Source of the DNA: Achromobacter marplatensis
Lineage (GTDB): Bacteria > Pseudomonadota > Gammaproteobacteria > Burkholderiales > Burkholderiaceae_B
Direction of reading: 5' to 3'
Assembly (NCBI RefSeq): GCF_002209535.1
Contig: NZ_NJIG01000002.1
Coordinates: forward strand, 496,001 to 560,000
DNA length: 64,000 nucleotides
A program made the position numbers and the translations under genes. Every line of letters begins with the position of its first letter. Position 1 is the first letter of the stretch. The notes beneath the pieces were generated by a model, which saw only the letters and a program-made list of their open reading frames with translations, was not told the DNA's origin and did no database searches. Below, in pieces: positions 34,294-42,872 of the stretch.

Positions 34294-34953
34294 ATGTCTG
34301 ACAGCCTGTCCCAACCCGTCACCTGGACGCCGCATCAACCGGCCGACCGCGTGCTCATGACCTTGAAGACGCGCGGCCCGCAGTCCATCGCGGTCATCGC
34401 GAAGGCCATGGACGTGACGGCCGAAGCGGTGCGCCAGCAGATGACGCGGTTGCATGCCGATGGCCTGGTGGATTCCGAAAGCCATAGCGCCGGGCGCGGC
34501 CGGCCGACCCAGATCTGGTATCTGACGGAAGCCGGCCACGGCCGCTTTCCCGACACGCATGCGGAAATGACGGTGCAGATGATAGGGGCCGTGCGCCAGG
34601 TATTCGGCGACGAGGGCGTGGAAAAGCTGATCCAGGTGCGCGAAGCCGCCATGCTGAACAGCTACCACCAGGCCATGCTGGGCGCCAAGGACCTGGCCGG
34701 CCGGCTGGAGCGCCTGGTGCAGGTGCGTTCCTCCGAAGGCTATATGGCCGAACTGCGCCAGGACGGCGCGGACTATCTCTTCATCGAAAACCACTGTCCG
34801 ATCTGCTCGGCGGCCAAGGCCTGTATGGGCTTTTGCCGCAGCGAACTGGAACTGTTCCGCAATGTGCTGGGCGCAGGCGTGACGGTCGACCGCGAAGAAC
34901 ACATCCTGGTCGGCGCAAGACGCTGCGCCTACCGCGTGAGCACGCGGACGTGA
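34294..34953 (+). CDS. SufR-like HTH regulator with a cysteine-rich, probable Fe-S-binding C-terminus
   Basis: The 219-residue protein of the COG2345 group has an N-terminal winged helix (RVLMTLKTRGPQSIAVIAKAMDVTAEAVRQQMTRLHADGLV; wing with GRGRPTQIWYLTEAG). The C-terminal region contains cysteines at 168, 171, 177, 181 and 211 (HCPICSAAKACMGFCRSE and GARRCAYRV). SufR, the iron-sulfur-sensing repressor, uses a C-X12-C pair in the same NHCPI...C..E setting; Cys168, Cys181 and Cys211 fit those positions. Two additional cysteines are present. It follows the MexHI-like operon on the same strand after 54 bases, so it may be co-expressed with it and may bind the 24-bp palindrome at 28460; both are inference. 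Confidence 0.85.
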   Translation: MSDSLSQPVTWTPHQPADRVLMTLKTRGPQSIAVIAKAMDVTAEAVRQQMTRLHADGLVDSESHSAGRGRPTQIWYLTEAGHGRFPDTHAEMTVQMIGAVRQVFGDEGVEKLIQVREAAMLNSYHQAMLGAKDLAGRLERLVQVRSSEGYMAELRQDGADYLFIENHCPICSAAKACMGFCRSELELFRNVLGAGVTVDREEHILVGARRCAYRVSTRT

Positions 34954-34980
34954 CAGACGGGCGGCCGTGCACGTGAATCC

Positions 34981-35160
34981 GTAGGATGGGTGAAGCGCGA
35001 GAGTTCTTAAGCAAGAACACTACTCTCCAGCGCGCGTAACCCATCAAGCAGCGCTACTTTTCTTATCCGATTCGGCTATAGGATGACCGCCGCTTGATGG
35101 GTTACGCGCGCTGAAGGCCTGCGCTCAGACGCACTCTCTCTCGCGCTTCACCCATCCTAC
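34981..35160. repeat. 180-bp nested palindromic element between two efflux operons
   Basis: The outer arms at 34981-35003 and 35138-35160 are perfect 23-bp inverted repeats (beginning GTAGGATGGGTGAAGCGCGA). The inner arms at 35028-35053 and 35088-35113 match in 25 of 26 bases and include AACCCATCAAGC and GCTTGATGGGTT. The central 34 bases contain a small further hairpin. GTAGGATGGGT / ACCCATCCTAC motifs of this kind are known as scattered intergenic repeats in many proteobacteria. The right end supplies the stop codon of the outer-membrane factor gene at 35157. It lies tail-to-tail between genes and can also serve as a bidirectional terminator. Confidence 0.85.
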
Positions 35161-36548
35161 GAGCCCTTATCCGCCGGCGTTTCCCACCCGCCCAGCGCCT
35201 TGTACAGGTCCACCGCGTTGACCAGCCGGCGCTGCTGCAGCCGGATGTACTCCTGCTCGGATTCGAACAGGCTGCGCTGCGCCTCCAGCATTTCCAGGTA
35301 CCCCGCCACGCCGCGGTCGTAGCGGCGTTCGGCCAGCCGCTGGCGGTCGCGGTCGGCGTCGCGCACCTTGCGTTGCGCGTCGATCTGCTCGCGCAAGGTG
35401 TCACGCGCGGACAGGGCGTCGGCCACCTCGCGGAAGGCCAGCTGGATGCTGCCTTCATACTGCGCCACGGCAATATCTTTGCGGGTTTCGGCCAGCGACA
35501 GGTTGGCGCGGTTGCGGCCCGCGTTGAAGATGGGCAGCGTCAGCGTGGGCGCGAACAGCCAATTGCCCGTGCCCGATCCGAACAGGTCCGAAAAGCTGCC
35601 GGCCGTGCTGCCGATATCGGTCGTCAACTGCACCGACGGGAAGAAGGCCGCCCGCGCCGCGCCGATGTCGGCGTTGGCGGCGCGCAGCGTGTTCTCGGCC
35701 TGGCGCAGGTCGGGGCGGCGCGTCAGCAGCGTCGACGGCAGGCCGGCAGCCAGCGGCGTCAGGCTCTGGCTTTCCAGCGAAACAGCTTCGGTTCCTGCCG
35801 GCAGCGAGAAGTCGCCTGCCAACAGGCCCAGCGCATGCACGGCTTGCCGGTATTCCCGGCTGAGCTCGGCATGCGTGGCGCGGGATGACTCCACCAGCAT
35901 CTGCGCGGTGCGCAGCCCGATCGCGGTTTCCAGCCCGGCGTCGTAACGGCGCCGGGTGATCTTCAGCGTCGCCTCGCGCAGCGCCAGCGTGCTCTCGGTC
36001 AGCCGCAGTTGCTCGGCCAGCGAGCGCTGGTTGAAGACCGCCGTCGCGGTTTCCGCCACCAGGGACAAGGTTGCGGCGCGGTGTGCTTCTTCGCTGGCCA
36101 GGTAGCGCTCCAGCGCCGCGTCGCTCAGGCTTTTCACGCGGCCGAAGAAATCCAGTTCGAAGGCTGTGATGCCGACGGCAGCGCGATAGCGGTTCGCCAC
36201 CGGCAGCGGGCCCTGTCCGGGTTCCACGCTGCGGCCCCGGCTGAATTCGCCGCGCCCGTCCAGGCTCGGCAAGCGGTCTGCGTCCTGCACGCCGTACAGC
36301 GCGCGCGCCTCCTGGATGCGCAATGCCGCCACGCGCAGGTTGCGGTTGTTCTGCAGCGCGGCTTCGATCCAGGCCTGCAACGCCGGGTCGTTGAAATACA
36401 CGCGCCAGTCCGTGGGTATTTCCGCCTGTCCGTCTTGCGCGGGCGTGTCGTAAGCCCCGGGGATGGGCGCGGCGGGGCGCTCATGCACGGGCGCCAGCGA
36501 GCAGCCCGCCAGGGCTGCCGCCAATAGGGTCATGGCCATGGCTTTCAT
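35157..36548 (-). CDS. oprZ: Outer-membrane factor OprZ of the AxyXY pump
   Basis: The 463-residue NodT/OprM-family exit duct has a lipoprotein signal (LLAAALAGCSLAPVHERPA). OEP repeats are in DWRVYFNDPALQAWIEAALQNNRNLRVAALRIQEAR and TRRPDLRQAENTLRAANADIGAARAAFFPSVQL. It is the last gene of the minus-strand axyX-axyY-oprZ operon, with an ATGA overlap with axyY. Its TAG stop codon and last bases lie inside the right arm of the palindromic element, so the present C-terminus (ETPADKGS) may have been set by that element. The name follows the operon identity. Confidence 0.88.
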   Translation of the reverse strand: MKAMAMTLLAAALAGCSLAPVHERPAAPIPGAYDTPAQDGQAEIPTDWRVYFNDPALQAWIEAALQNNRNLRVAALRIQEARALYGVQDADRLPSLDGRGEFSRGRSVEPGQGPLPVANRYRAAVGITAFELDFFGRVKSLSDAALERYLASEEAHRAATLSLVAETATAVFNQRSLAEQLRLTESTLALREATLKITRRRYDAGLETAIGLRTAQMLVESSRATHAELSREYRQAVHALGLLAGDFSLPAGTEAVSLESQSLTPLAAGLPSTLLTRRPDLRQAENTLRAANADIGAARAAFFPSVQLTTDIGSTAGSFSDLFGSGTGNWLFAPTLTLPIFNAGRNRANLSLAETRKDIAVAQYEGSIQLAFREVADALSARDTLREQIDAQRKVRDADRDRQRLAERRYDRGVAGYLEMLEAQRSLFESEQEYIRLQQRRLVNAVDLYKALGGWETPADKGS

Positions 36549-39500
36549 GGCGTGGTCTCCACAGGGTCGCGGTCGGATTGACGCGCGGGGCGGGCGCGCC
36601 CGCCGAACAGGCGGCCCACGATCAGGAAAAACAGCGGCACCAGGAAAATGGCCAACACGGTCGCCGTCAGGATCCCGCCCAGCACGCCGGTGCCGATTGC
36701 CGCCTGCGCGCCGGAAGCCGCGCCCGTTGCCAGGGCCAGCGGCAGCACGCCCACGCCGAAGGCCAGCGAGGTCATGACGATGGGTCGCAGCCGCAACCGC
36801 GCCGCCTCCAGCGTGGCCGACACCAGACCGTGGCCGTCGCGCACCAGGTCCTTGGCCACCTCGACGATCAGGATCGCGTTCTTGGCCGACAAGCCGATGG
36901 TGGCGATAAGGCCCACCTTGAAGTAGATATCGTTAGGCATGCCCCGCAGCGTCACGCCCAGCACGGCGCCGATCACGCCCAGCGGCACGACGAGGATCAC
37001 CGCCAGCGGAATGGTCCAGCTTTCATACAGCGCGGCCAGCGCCAGAAACACGATCAGCACCGACAAGGCGAACAGCGCGGCCGCCTGGTTGCCCGACAAC
37101 CGTTCCTCGTACGATTGGCCCGACCAGTCGAAACCGATGCCGCGTGGCAGTTCCGCGGCCAATTCCTCCATGGCGCGCATGGCTTCGCCGCTGCTGTGCC
37201 CCTTGGCCGCCGACCCGTTGATCGTGAAGGTGGGAAAGCCGTTGTAGCGGCTGAGCTGCGGCGGGCCCATCGTCCACTTCAGCGTGGTGAACGCGGACAG
37301 CGGCACCATCTGGCCCTGCACGTTGCGCACGTGCAGGCGCGACACGTCGTCCACGTCGACCCGGCTCTTGCCGTCCGCCTGCACCGTCACGCGCCGCACC
37401 TGGCCGTTATGCATGAAGTCGCCGATATAGTCCGACCCGTACATCACCGCCAGCGCCGTGTTGATCTCTTCCACGGCCACGCCCATGGCCTGGGCCTTGT
37501 CGCGGTCGATGTTCAACTGCAGTTGGGGCGCTTCTTCCTGGCCCGCGAACACCACTTCCGTCAACGCGGGATGCTTAGCCGCAGCGGCCAGCAACTGCTG
37601 GCGCGCCTGGGTCAAGGCTTGATAACCCAGGCCCGCACGGTCCTGCAGCCGGAAATCAAAGCCCGAGGTGGAACCCAGGTCCGGCAGGGGGGGCGAATTC
37701 AGCGCCTGCACCATCGCGTTCTTGCGCTCGGCAAAGGCCTCGTTGATGCGTTCGACGACGGCGTCCACATGTTGGCTGGCGTCGCGCCGTTCCTTCCAGT
37801 CCTTCAACGTCACGAAGAACATGGCCGAGTTCGGGCCGCTGCCGTACAGGCTGAAGCCATTGACCGAATACACGAACTCGACCGGCTCGTTGTCCAGCAT
37901 GTAGCGTTCGACTTCCTTCACCAGCGCCATCGTGTCGCTCTGCGGCGTGCCTTGCGGCAGGATGACCATGGCCATGAAGCTGCCCTGGTCTTCGTAGGGC
38001 AGGAACGAGGAGGGCAGGCGCATGAACAGGAACGCTACCGCGGCGATGACGGCCAGATAGGCCAGTCCGAAGCGCACCGGCCGGGCCAGCACGCCCGCCA
38101 CGCGGGCGGTGTAGCGCTCGGTCAGGCGGGCGAAGGCGCGGTTGAACCAGCCGAAGAAGCCGCGCTTCTCGTGGTGGCCGGCAGGCACGGGCTTGAGCAG
38201 GGTGGCGCAGAGCGCCGGCGTCAGCGACAGCGCCAGGAACGCGGAAAACGCGATCGACACCGCCAGCGTCACGGCGAACTGGCGGTAGATGTTGCCCACC
38301 GCGCCGTCGAAGAAGGCCATCGGCACGAACACCGACACCAGCACGACGGTAATGCCCATGATGGCGCCGCTGATCTGGCGCATGGCGCGCACGGTGGCGT
38401 CGTGGGCCGACAGGCCTTCCTCGGCCATGATGCGTTCCACGTTCTCCACCACCACGATGGCGTCGTCCACCAGGATGCCGATGGCCAGCACCATGCCGAA
38501 CATGGTCAGCACGTTGATGGAAAAGCCCAGCCACAGCATCACGCCCAGGGTGCCCAGCAGTGCCACCGGCACCACCAGCGTCGGGATGAGCGTGGCGCGG
38601 AAGTTCTGCATGAACAGGTACATCACGCAGAACACCAGGGCCACTGCTTCCAGCAGGGTCATCAGCACCTTCTGGATCGAGATCTCGACAAAGGTCGAGG
38701 TCTCGTAAGGCAGGTCATAGGTGACCCCGGGCGGGAAGTACTGCGCCAGCTCGTCCATGGTGGCGCGGATGCGGCGCGTGGTGTCCACGGCGTTGGATCC
38801 CGGGGCCAGCTTGATGCCCAGCCCGGTGCCCGTCATGCCGTTCACGCGCGACAGGTACATGTAGTCCGTGCCGCCCAGTTCCACCCTCGCCACGTCCTTC
38901 AGGCGCAGCGTGGCGCCGCCCGGCTGCGTGCGCAGCGGGATGTTGGCGAACTGCTCGGGCGTGTGCAGGGACTCGCCCGCCACGATGCTGGCGTTCAGCG
39001 GCGCGTCCTTGGGCACGGCCTGGTTGCCCAGTTCACCGATGGTGACGCGCGCGTTGTGGTCGCGCAGGGCGCGCGCGATGTCGCCGGGCGTGAGCGACAT
39101 GGCCGTCAGCTTGGCGGGATCGGGCCAGATGCGCATCGCCGCTTCGGCGCCGAAGGACTGCACCTTGCCCACGCCTTCCACGCGGCGCAGCGCCTGCAGC
39201 ACGTTGGAGGCCGCCAGCTCGCCCAGTTGGATGTCGTCCAGGCGTCCGTCGGACTTCAAGGACACCACCAGCTGGATGTTGTCGGCCGCCTTTTCCACGC
39301 GCACGCCGTCGCGCCGCACGGATTCGGGCAGGCGCGGCTCGACCGCCTTCAGGCGGTTCTGCACTTCCACGGCAGCGATGTCCGGGTTGGTGCCTTGCTT
39401 GAAGGTCAGGTTGATGCTGGCCCAGCCCGTGGAGTCGCTGGTGGACGACGTGTACATCAGGCCGGGCGCGCCGTTCATCTCGCGTTCGATGATGGCCGTG

Positions 39501-39682
39501 ACGGCCTCTTCGACCACCTGTGCCGACGCGCCGGGGTAGCTTGCGCCGATGTTGACCACGGGCGGGGCGATGTCCGGATACTGCGCGACCGGTAGTGAGC
39601 GGATCGACAGGATGCCGATCAGCATGATCAGCAGCGAGATCACCCACGCGAAAACGGGGCGATCAATAAAGAAACGCGCCAT
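36545..39682 (-). CDS. axyY: RND multidrug efflux permease AxyY (MexY homologue)
   Basis: This 1045-residue inner-membrane antiporter belongs to the MexY branch and has MexY's length. Shared stretches with MexY as I recall it are PAPVGASAQVV-type ASYPGASAQVVEEAVTAIIE, SNVLQALRRVEGVGKV, HHEKRGFFGWFNRAF, and SPPLPDLGSTSGFDFRLQDR. The proton-relay segment is GILVDDAIVVVENVERIM. In Achromobacter the AxyXY-OprZ pump gives intrinsic aminoglycoside resistance and also handles other antibiotics (established knowledge). The start follows the axyX stop by 3 bases, with GGGATAA as ribosome site. All main RND motifs are intact. Confidence 0.92.
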   Translation of the reverse strand: MARFFIDRPVFAWVISLLIMLIGILSIRSLPVAQYPDIAPPVVNIGASYPGASAQVVEEAVTAIIEREMNGAPGLMYTSSTSDSTGWASINLTFKQGTNPDIAAVEVQNRLKAVEPRLPESVRRDGVRVEKAADNIQLVVSLKSDGRLDDIQLGELAASNVLQALRRVEGVGKVQSFGAEAAMRIWPDPAKLTAMSLTPGDIARALRDHNARVTIGELGNQAVPKDAPLNASIVAGESLHTPEQFANIPLRTQPGGATLRLKDVARVELGGTDYMYLSRVNGMTGTGLGIKLAPGSNAVDTTRRIRATMDELAQYFPPGVTYDLPYETSTFVEISIQKVLMTLLEAVALVFCVMYLFMQNFRATLIPTLVVPVALLGTLGVMLWLGFSINVLTMFGMVLAIGILVDDAIVVVENVERIMAEEGLSAHDATVRAMRQISGAIMGITVVLVSVFVPMAFFDGAVGNIYRQFAVTLAVSIAFSAFLALSLTPALCATLLKPVPAGHHEKRGFFGWFNRAFARLTERYTARVAGVLARPVRFGLAYLAVIAAVAFLFMRLPSSFLPYEDQGSFMAMVILPQGTPQSDTMALVKEVERYMLDNEPVEFVYSVNGFSLYGSGPNSAMFFVTLKDWKERRDASQHVDAVVERINEAFAERKNAMVQALNSPPLPDLGSTSGFDFRLQDRAGLGYQALTQARQQLLAAAAKHPALTEVVFAGQEEAPQLQLNIDRDKAQAMGVAVEEINTALAVMYGSDYIGDFMHNGQVRRVTVQADGKSRVDVDDVSRLHVRNVQGQMVPLSAFTTLKWTMGPPQLSRYNGFPTFTINGSAAKGHSSGEAMRAMEELAAELPRGIGFDWSGQSYEERLSGNQAAALFALSVLIVFLALAALYESWTIPLAVILVVPLGVIGAVLGVTLRGMPNDIYFKVGLIATIGLSAKNAILIVEVAKDLVRDGHGLVSATLEAARLRLRPIVMTSLAFGVGVLPLALATGAASGAQAAIGTGVLGGILTATVLAIFLVPLFFLIVGRLFGGRARPARQSDRDPVETTP

Positions 39683-39685
39683 GGT

Positions 39686-40855
39686 TTATCCCTTCTTGCC
39701 CTCGGGGGCGGTTTGCGCGCCGGGGGCTGGTTTTTCAATGGGCTTGATCTTCTGGCCCGCAGTCAGCTGGGCGGCGTTTTCCACGACGATGCGTTCGCCG
39801 CCCGCCAGCCCTTGCGTCACGATCCAGTTCGGGCCTTGCAGCCGATGCGCGTCCACCGGGATGCGGCGCAGTTCGCCGGTCTCGTCCGCCGCCAGCAGGT
39901 GCGCGCCCTCGGCGGTGCGTAGGAGCGCGTCGCGCGGCACCAGATAAGCCTCGCGGTTGATCGCCTGCTCCAGCTTGACGCGCACGTACATGCCCGGCAG
40001 CAATTCGCGGCTGGGGTTATCGAACAGCGCCCGCATCGTCACGTTGTCCGTGCCGGGGTCCACGGCCAGGTCGGCGAACGACAGCGTGCCGCCGCGCGCG
40101 TACTCGGACCCATCCGGCAGCACCAGGCGCACCCGCACCTGGTCCGGCGCCACGCCTTCTAGCGCACCCGCGCGGATCTGCTTCTGCAACTGCATCACCT
40201 CGGCAGCAGGCTGGGCGAAGTTCACGTAGATGGGGTCGATCTGCTGCACGACCGTCAGCGGCGTGGCCTGGCCTTCGCCGACCAGCGCGCCTTCGGTGAC
40301 CAGCGCGCGCCGGGCGCGGCCGTCGATGGGCGAGGTGACCCGTGCGTACGCGAGGCGCAGCTTGGCGCTTTGCAGGTTGGCGCGGGCCAGCGCGACTTGC
40401 GCGCGCGCCTGGCGTTCATCGGCCACGCTTTCGGCATGGTCGCGTTCGCTGATGGCGCGGTCGCTCACCAGGTCGGCGTAACGGCGCAGCTTGTCGGCGG
40501 CGGCCGACAGGCTGGCCTGGGCGCGGGCCAGATTGGCGGCCTCGGAATCGTAGGCGGCCTGTAGCGGCGCCGGGTCGATCTGGAACAGCGCGGCGCCGCG
40601 CACGACATCCTGGCCTTCTTCGTACAGGCGTTCGGTGACGATGCCGGCCACGCGGGCGCGCACTTCGGCCTCGCGATAGGGTTCCAGCCGTCCGGGCAGG
40701 TCGGTGGTGACGGCGGTGGGCGTGGCCCGGGCGACGATGACGCCGATTTCGGCGGGCGCTTTGGCGTCTTCTTCCGGCGCCTTTTTCGAGCACGCGGAAA
40801 TAAGAACCAATACGGATAAAAAGGCGAGCTTTTTGTAGGGGACTCGTTGCTTCAT
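39686..40855 (-). CDS. axyX: RND efflux adaptor lipoprotein AxyX (MexX homologue)
   Basis: The 389-residue periplasmic adaptor has a lipobox (VLVLISACSKK). Lipoyl halves are LPGRLEPYREAEVRARVAGIVTERLYEEGQDV and LAYARVTSPIDGRARRALVTEG, separated by a helical hairpin (ARAQASLSAAADKLRRYADLVSDRAISERDHAE). The ATG at 40855 is preferred; the frame runs further upstream through the promoter region without a credible start. It is the first gene of axyXY-oprZ, divergent from axyZ across a 323-base spacer. Confidence 0.9.
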   Translation of the reverse strand: MKQRVPYKKLAFLSVLVLISACSKKAPEEDAKAPAEIGVIVARATPTAVTTDLPGRLEPYREAEVRARVAGIVTERLYEEGQDVVRGAALFQIDPAPLQAAYDSEAANLARAQASLSAAADKLRRYADLVSDRAISERDHAESVADERQARAQVALARANLQSAKLRLAYARVTSPIDGRARRALVTEGALVGEGQATPLTVVQQIDPIYVNFAQPAAEVMQLQKQIRAGALEGVAPDQVRVRLVLPDGSEYARGGTLSFADLAVDPGTDNVTMRALFDNPSRELLPGMYVRVKLEQAINREAYLVPRDALLRTAEGAHLLAADETGELRRIPVDAHRLQGPNWIVTQGLAGGERIVVENAAQLTAGQKIKPIEKPAPGAQTAPEGKKG

Positions 40856-40965
40856 TTTTGATTGTTGTTGTGGTGTGCCCGTGGGAAGGGCAGAGGGGTG
40901 ATGCCGTGCCGGGAATGCGCGGGTTTTCCCGGTGGGAGGCGAGTCTATCATTTAATCCGTCATGC

Positions 40966-40995
40966 TTGATTGATTATCTTGTTGGAAAGTATGCT
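40966..40995 (+). promoter_or_regulatory. Promoter candidate for axyZ
   Basis: TTGATT (40966-40971) and TATGCT (40990-40995) are spaced by 18 bases and read toward axyZ. Transcription would begin near 41002, just before the inverted repeat and terminator-like hairpin. The rest of the axyX-axyZ spacer (40856-40965) is low in recognisable signals. Confidence 0.45.
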
Positions 40996-41003
40996 CATGG
41001 CTG

Positions 41004-41022
41004 CACACTTCTTAACAGTGTG
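41004..41022. promoter_or_regulatory. Inverted repeat in the axyX-axyZ spacer, operator or leader hairpin
   Basis: CACACT-TCTTAAC-AGTGTG has perfect 6-base arms with a 7-base spacer. It lies at the predicted axyZ transcription start and may be the AxyZ operator or the first hairpin of the leader. Confidence 0.5.
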
Positions 41023-41027
41023 GAAAT

Positions 41028-41057
41028 GGCGGCTCCTCGACGGGCCGCCGTTTTTTT
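41028..41057 (+). terminator. Terminator-like hairpin in the axyZ leader
   Basis: GGCGGCTC and GGGCCGCC form an 8-bp stem (one T-G pair) with a 6-base loop, followed by G and seven T residues. It lies about 120 bases before the axyZ start codon, on the same strand. A true terminator here would attenuate axyZ or end a short RNA of about 55 bases. Confidence 0.6.
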
Positions 41058-41178
41058 GTTGCTGGGCCGCCCCGAGACAAAAAGCCCCCCCGGGGGGGCA
41101 GCAAGCGCGCGAAGAGTGCGCGGCGTGGGGGCCCTTTTTCCGCTCGTTCCCGACAACCCCTTCATGGAGATTTCCTGC

Positions 41179-41817
41179 ATGGCCCGCAAGACGAAAGAAG
41201 AGTCCCAACGCACCCGTGACCGCATCCTCGATGCGGCAGAGCACGTGTTCCTGTCCAAAGGCGTGGCCAGCACCACCATGAGCGACATTGCGGACCACGC
41301 GGGGGTATCCCGGGGCGCCGTCTACGGCCATTACAAGAACAAGATCGACGTCTGTATCGCCATGTGCGACCGCGCGCTCGGCGAGGCTGCCTCGCTGACC
41401 CAGGTGTCGACCGAGAGCGAAGCCCTGGAATCGCTTTACGTCTCCATGCGCCAGTTCATCCGGATCTATTCGGAAGAGGGTTCGATGCAGCGCGTGCTGG
41501 AAATCCTGTATCTAAAGTGCGAACGCAGCGACGAGAACGCGCCGCTGCTGCGCCGCCGCGACCTGTGGGAACGCTACGCGCAGCGCACGTCCGAAAAGCT
41601 GCTGCGCGCCGCCGTCGAGCGCGAAGACCTGCCGTCCGCGCTGGACGTGCGGCTGTCCAACATCTACCTGCATTCGCTGGTGGACGGCGTGTTCGATAGC
41701 ATCTGCTGGTCGGATCGCCTGAAGGGCGACATCTGGCCTCGCGTCGAACGCATGCTGCGCGCCGGCATCGACACCCTGAGGCTGTCGCCCCACCTGTTGA
41801 TGCCGCGCCTGGCCTAG
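41179..41817 (+). CDS. axyZ: TetR family repressor AxyZ of the AxyXY-OprZ pump
   Basis: The 212-residue repressor has an HTH (RTRDRILDAAEHVFLSKGVASTTMSDIADHAGVSRGAVYGHYKNKIDVC) followed by a helical ligand domain with SNIYLHSLVDGVFDSICWS. It is divergent from axyX. In Achromobacter, loss of AxyZ function raises pump expression; the substitution V29G is a known resistance change, and residue 29 here is Val, the wild-type state. The ATG at 41179 has GGAGA upstream; another ATG at 41164 would add five residues. The spacer carries an inverted repeat and a terminator-like hairpin. Confidence 0.88.
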   Translation: MARKTKEESQRTRDRILDAAEHVFLSKGVASTTMSDIADHAGVSRGAVYGHYKNKIDVCIAMCDRALGEAASLTQVSTESEALESLYVSMRQFIRIYSEEGSMQRVLEILYLKCERSDENAPLLRRRDLWERYAQRTSEKLLRAAVEREDLPSALDVRLSNIYLHSLVDGVFDSICWSDRLKGDIWPRVERMLRAGIDTLRLSPHLLMPRLA

Positions 41818-41855
41818 CGCCGCCGGGGCGGGGCGCCTCCCCCTACAATCGCCGC

Positions 41856-42752
41856 ATGACCCTCAAGCAACTCGAAGCCTTCTATTGGGCCGCCACCTGC
41901 GCCAGCTTCGCCGTGGCTGCCGAACGCCTGCACCTGTCGGTGTCGTCGCTGTCCAAGCGCATCACCGAGCTTGAGGAGGCGCTGGGCCAGGCGCTGTTCG
42001 ACCGCAGCGGCCACAAGGCCGCGCTGACCGACGCGGGCCAGCGGCTGGTGCCGCAGGCCCGCGAGCTGCTTGCCGCGGCTGACCGGGTGCGCGCCTCCAT
42101 GACCGAAACGCCGGGCCTGCGCGGCCGTTGCCGCTTCGGCGTGGGCGAGCTGACCGCGTTGACCTGGCTGCCGCGCCTGATCGCCGGGGTGCGCGCAGCC
42201 TACCCCGATCTGGTGCTGGAACCCTATGTGGACATCGGCCAGGTGCTGGAGCAGCGCGTGGCGGATGGCGAACTGGATTTCGCGGTCATCGCGGGACGCT
42301 CGTCGCGCGTGAACATCGCGTCCACGCCCATCGGCCAGGCGCGCTTCGCCTGGGTGGCATCGCCGTCCGCGCTCGACGGTGAAACCCGCATGACCGCGGC
42401 GCTGCTGGCCCGTCTGCCGCTGGTGACGCTGCCGGCCGGCGCGGGCACAAGCCGCATCATCGACGATTGGCTGGCCGGGCGCGAGGCGTCCGGTGAGCGC
42501 CTCTGCTGCAACAACTGGGGCGCCATCGCCGGCCTGCTGATCGAAGGCATGGGCGTCGGGCTGCTGCCCAGCCATTGGGCCGAAGCATTGCAAGCCGAAG
42601 GCAGCCTGCGCGTCTTGCTCGGCGAACCTGCGCTGGCCGCCTTGCCCTACTCATTCCAGTACCGGCGCGACGACACGCGGGCGCTGGTTGCCTGCTTGCG
42701 CGACGCCGTCGCCGCCGCGGTCGATTTCTCGGCGCCTTGCCGGCTGCCCTGA
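41856..42752 (+). CDS. LysR family transcriptional regulator
   Basis: The 298-residue protein has the LysR winged helix (MTLKQLEAFYWAATCASFAVAAERLHLSVSSLSKRITELEEALGQALFDRSG) and a periplasmic-binding-protein-like effector domain (RFGVGELTALTWLPRLIAGVRAAYPDLVLEPYVD, LDFAVIAGRSS). It is 38 bases downstream of axyZ on the same strand. The gene after it encodes a peptide-type binding protein, so it may control that gene and the gamma-glutamyltransferase-like gene; no operator was recognised in the 120-base gap. Confidence 0.9.
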   Translation: MTLKQLEAFYWAATCASFAVAAERLHLSVSSLSKRITELEEALGQALFDRSGHKAALTDAGQRLVPQARELLAAADRVRASMTETPGLRGRCRFGVGELTALTWLPRLIAGVRAAYPDLVLEPYVDIGQVLEQRVADGELDFAVIAGRSSRVNIASTPIGQARFAWVASPSALDGETRMTAALLARLPLVTLPAGAGTSRIIDDWLAGREASGERLCCNNWGAIAGLLIEGMGVGLLPSHWAEALQAEGSLRVLLGEPALAALPYSFQYRRDDTRALVACLRDAVAAAVDFSAPCRLP

Positions 42753-42872
42753 GCGCCGCCGTCCGCGAGGCGGCCGTCGCCCGCCCCATTTAGCTGTCCG
42801 ACAGCCCGCGCTCTATACAATCGCGGCGCGCCTGGCGCAGAATCCAACAAAATCAATCGAGGGAGAACATCC

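Noticed and set aside
36578..39595. A 1005-residue open frame opposite axyY
   Set aside because: Same effect of GC-rich codons. The product is His, Gln and Arg rich with no family similarity, while axyY on the other strand is unmistakable.
40970..41281. A 103-residue frame beginning at 40970, before and into axyZ
   Set aside because: It overlaps the axyZ start in another frame. A short leader peptide within it cannot be excluded, but nothing supports the full length.
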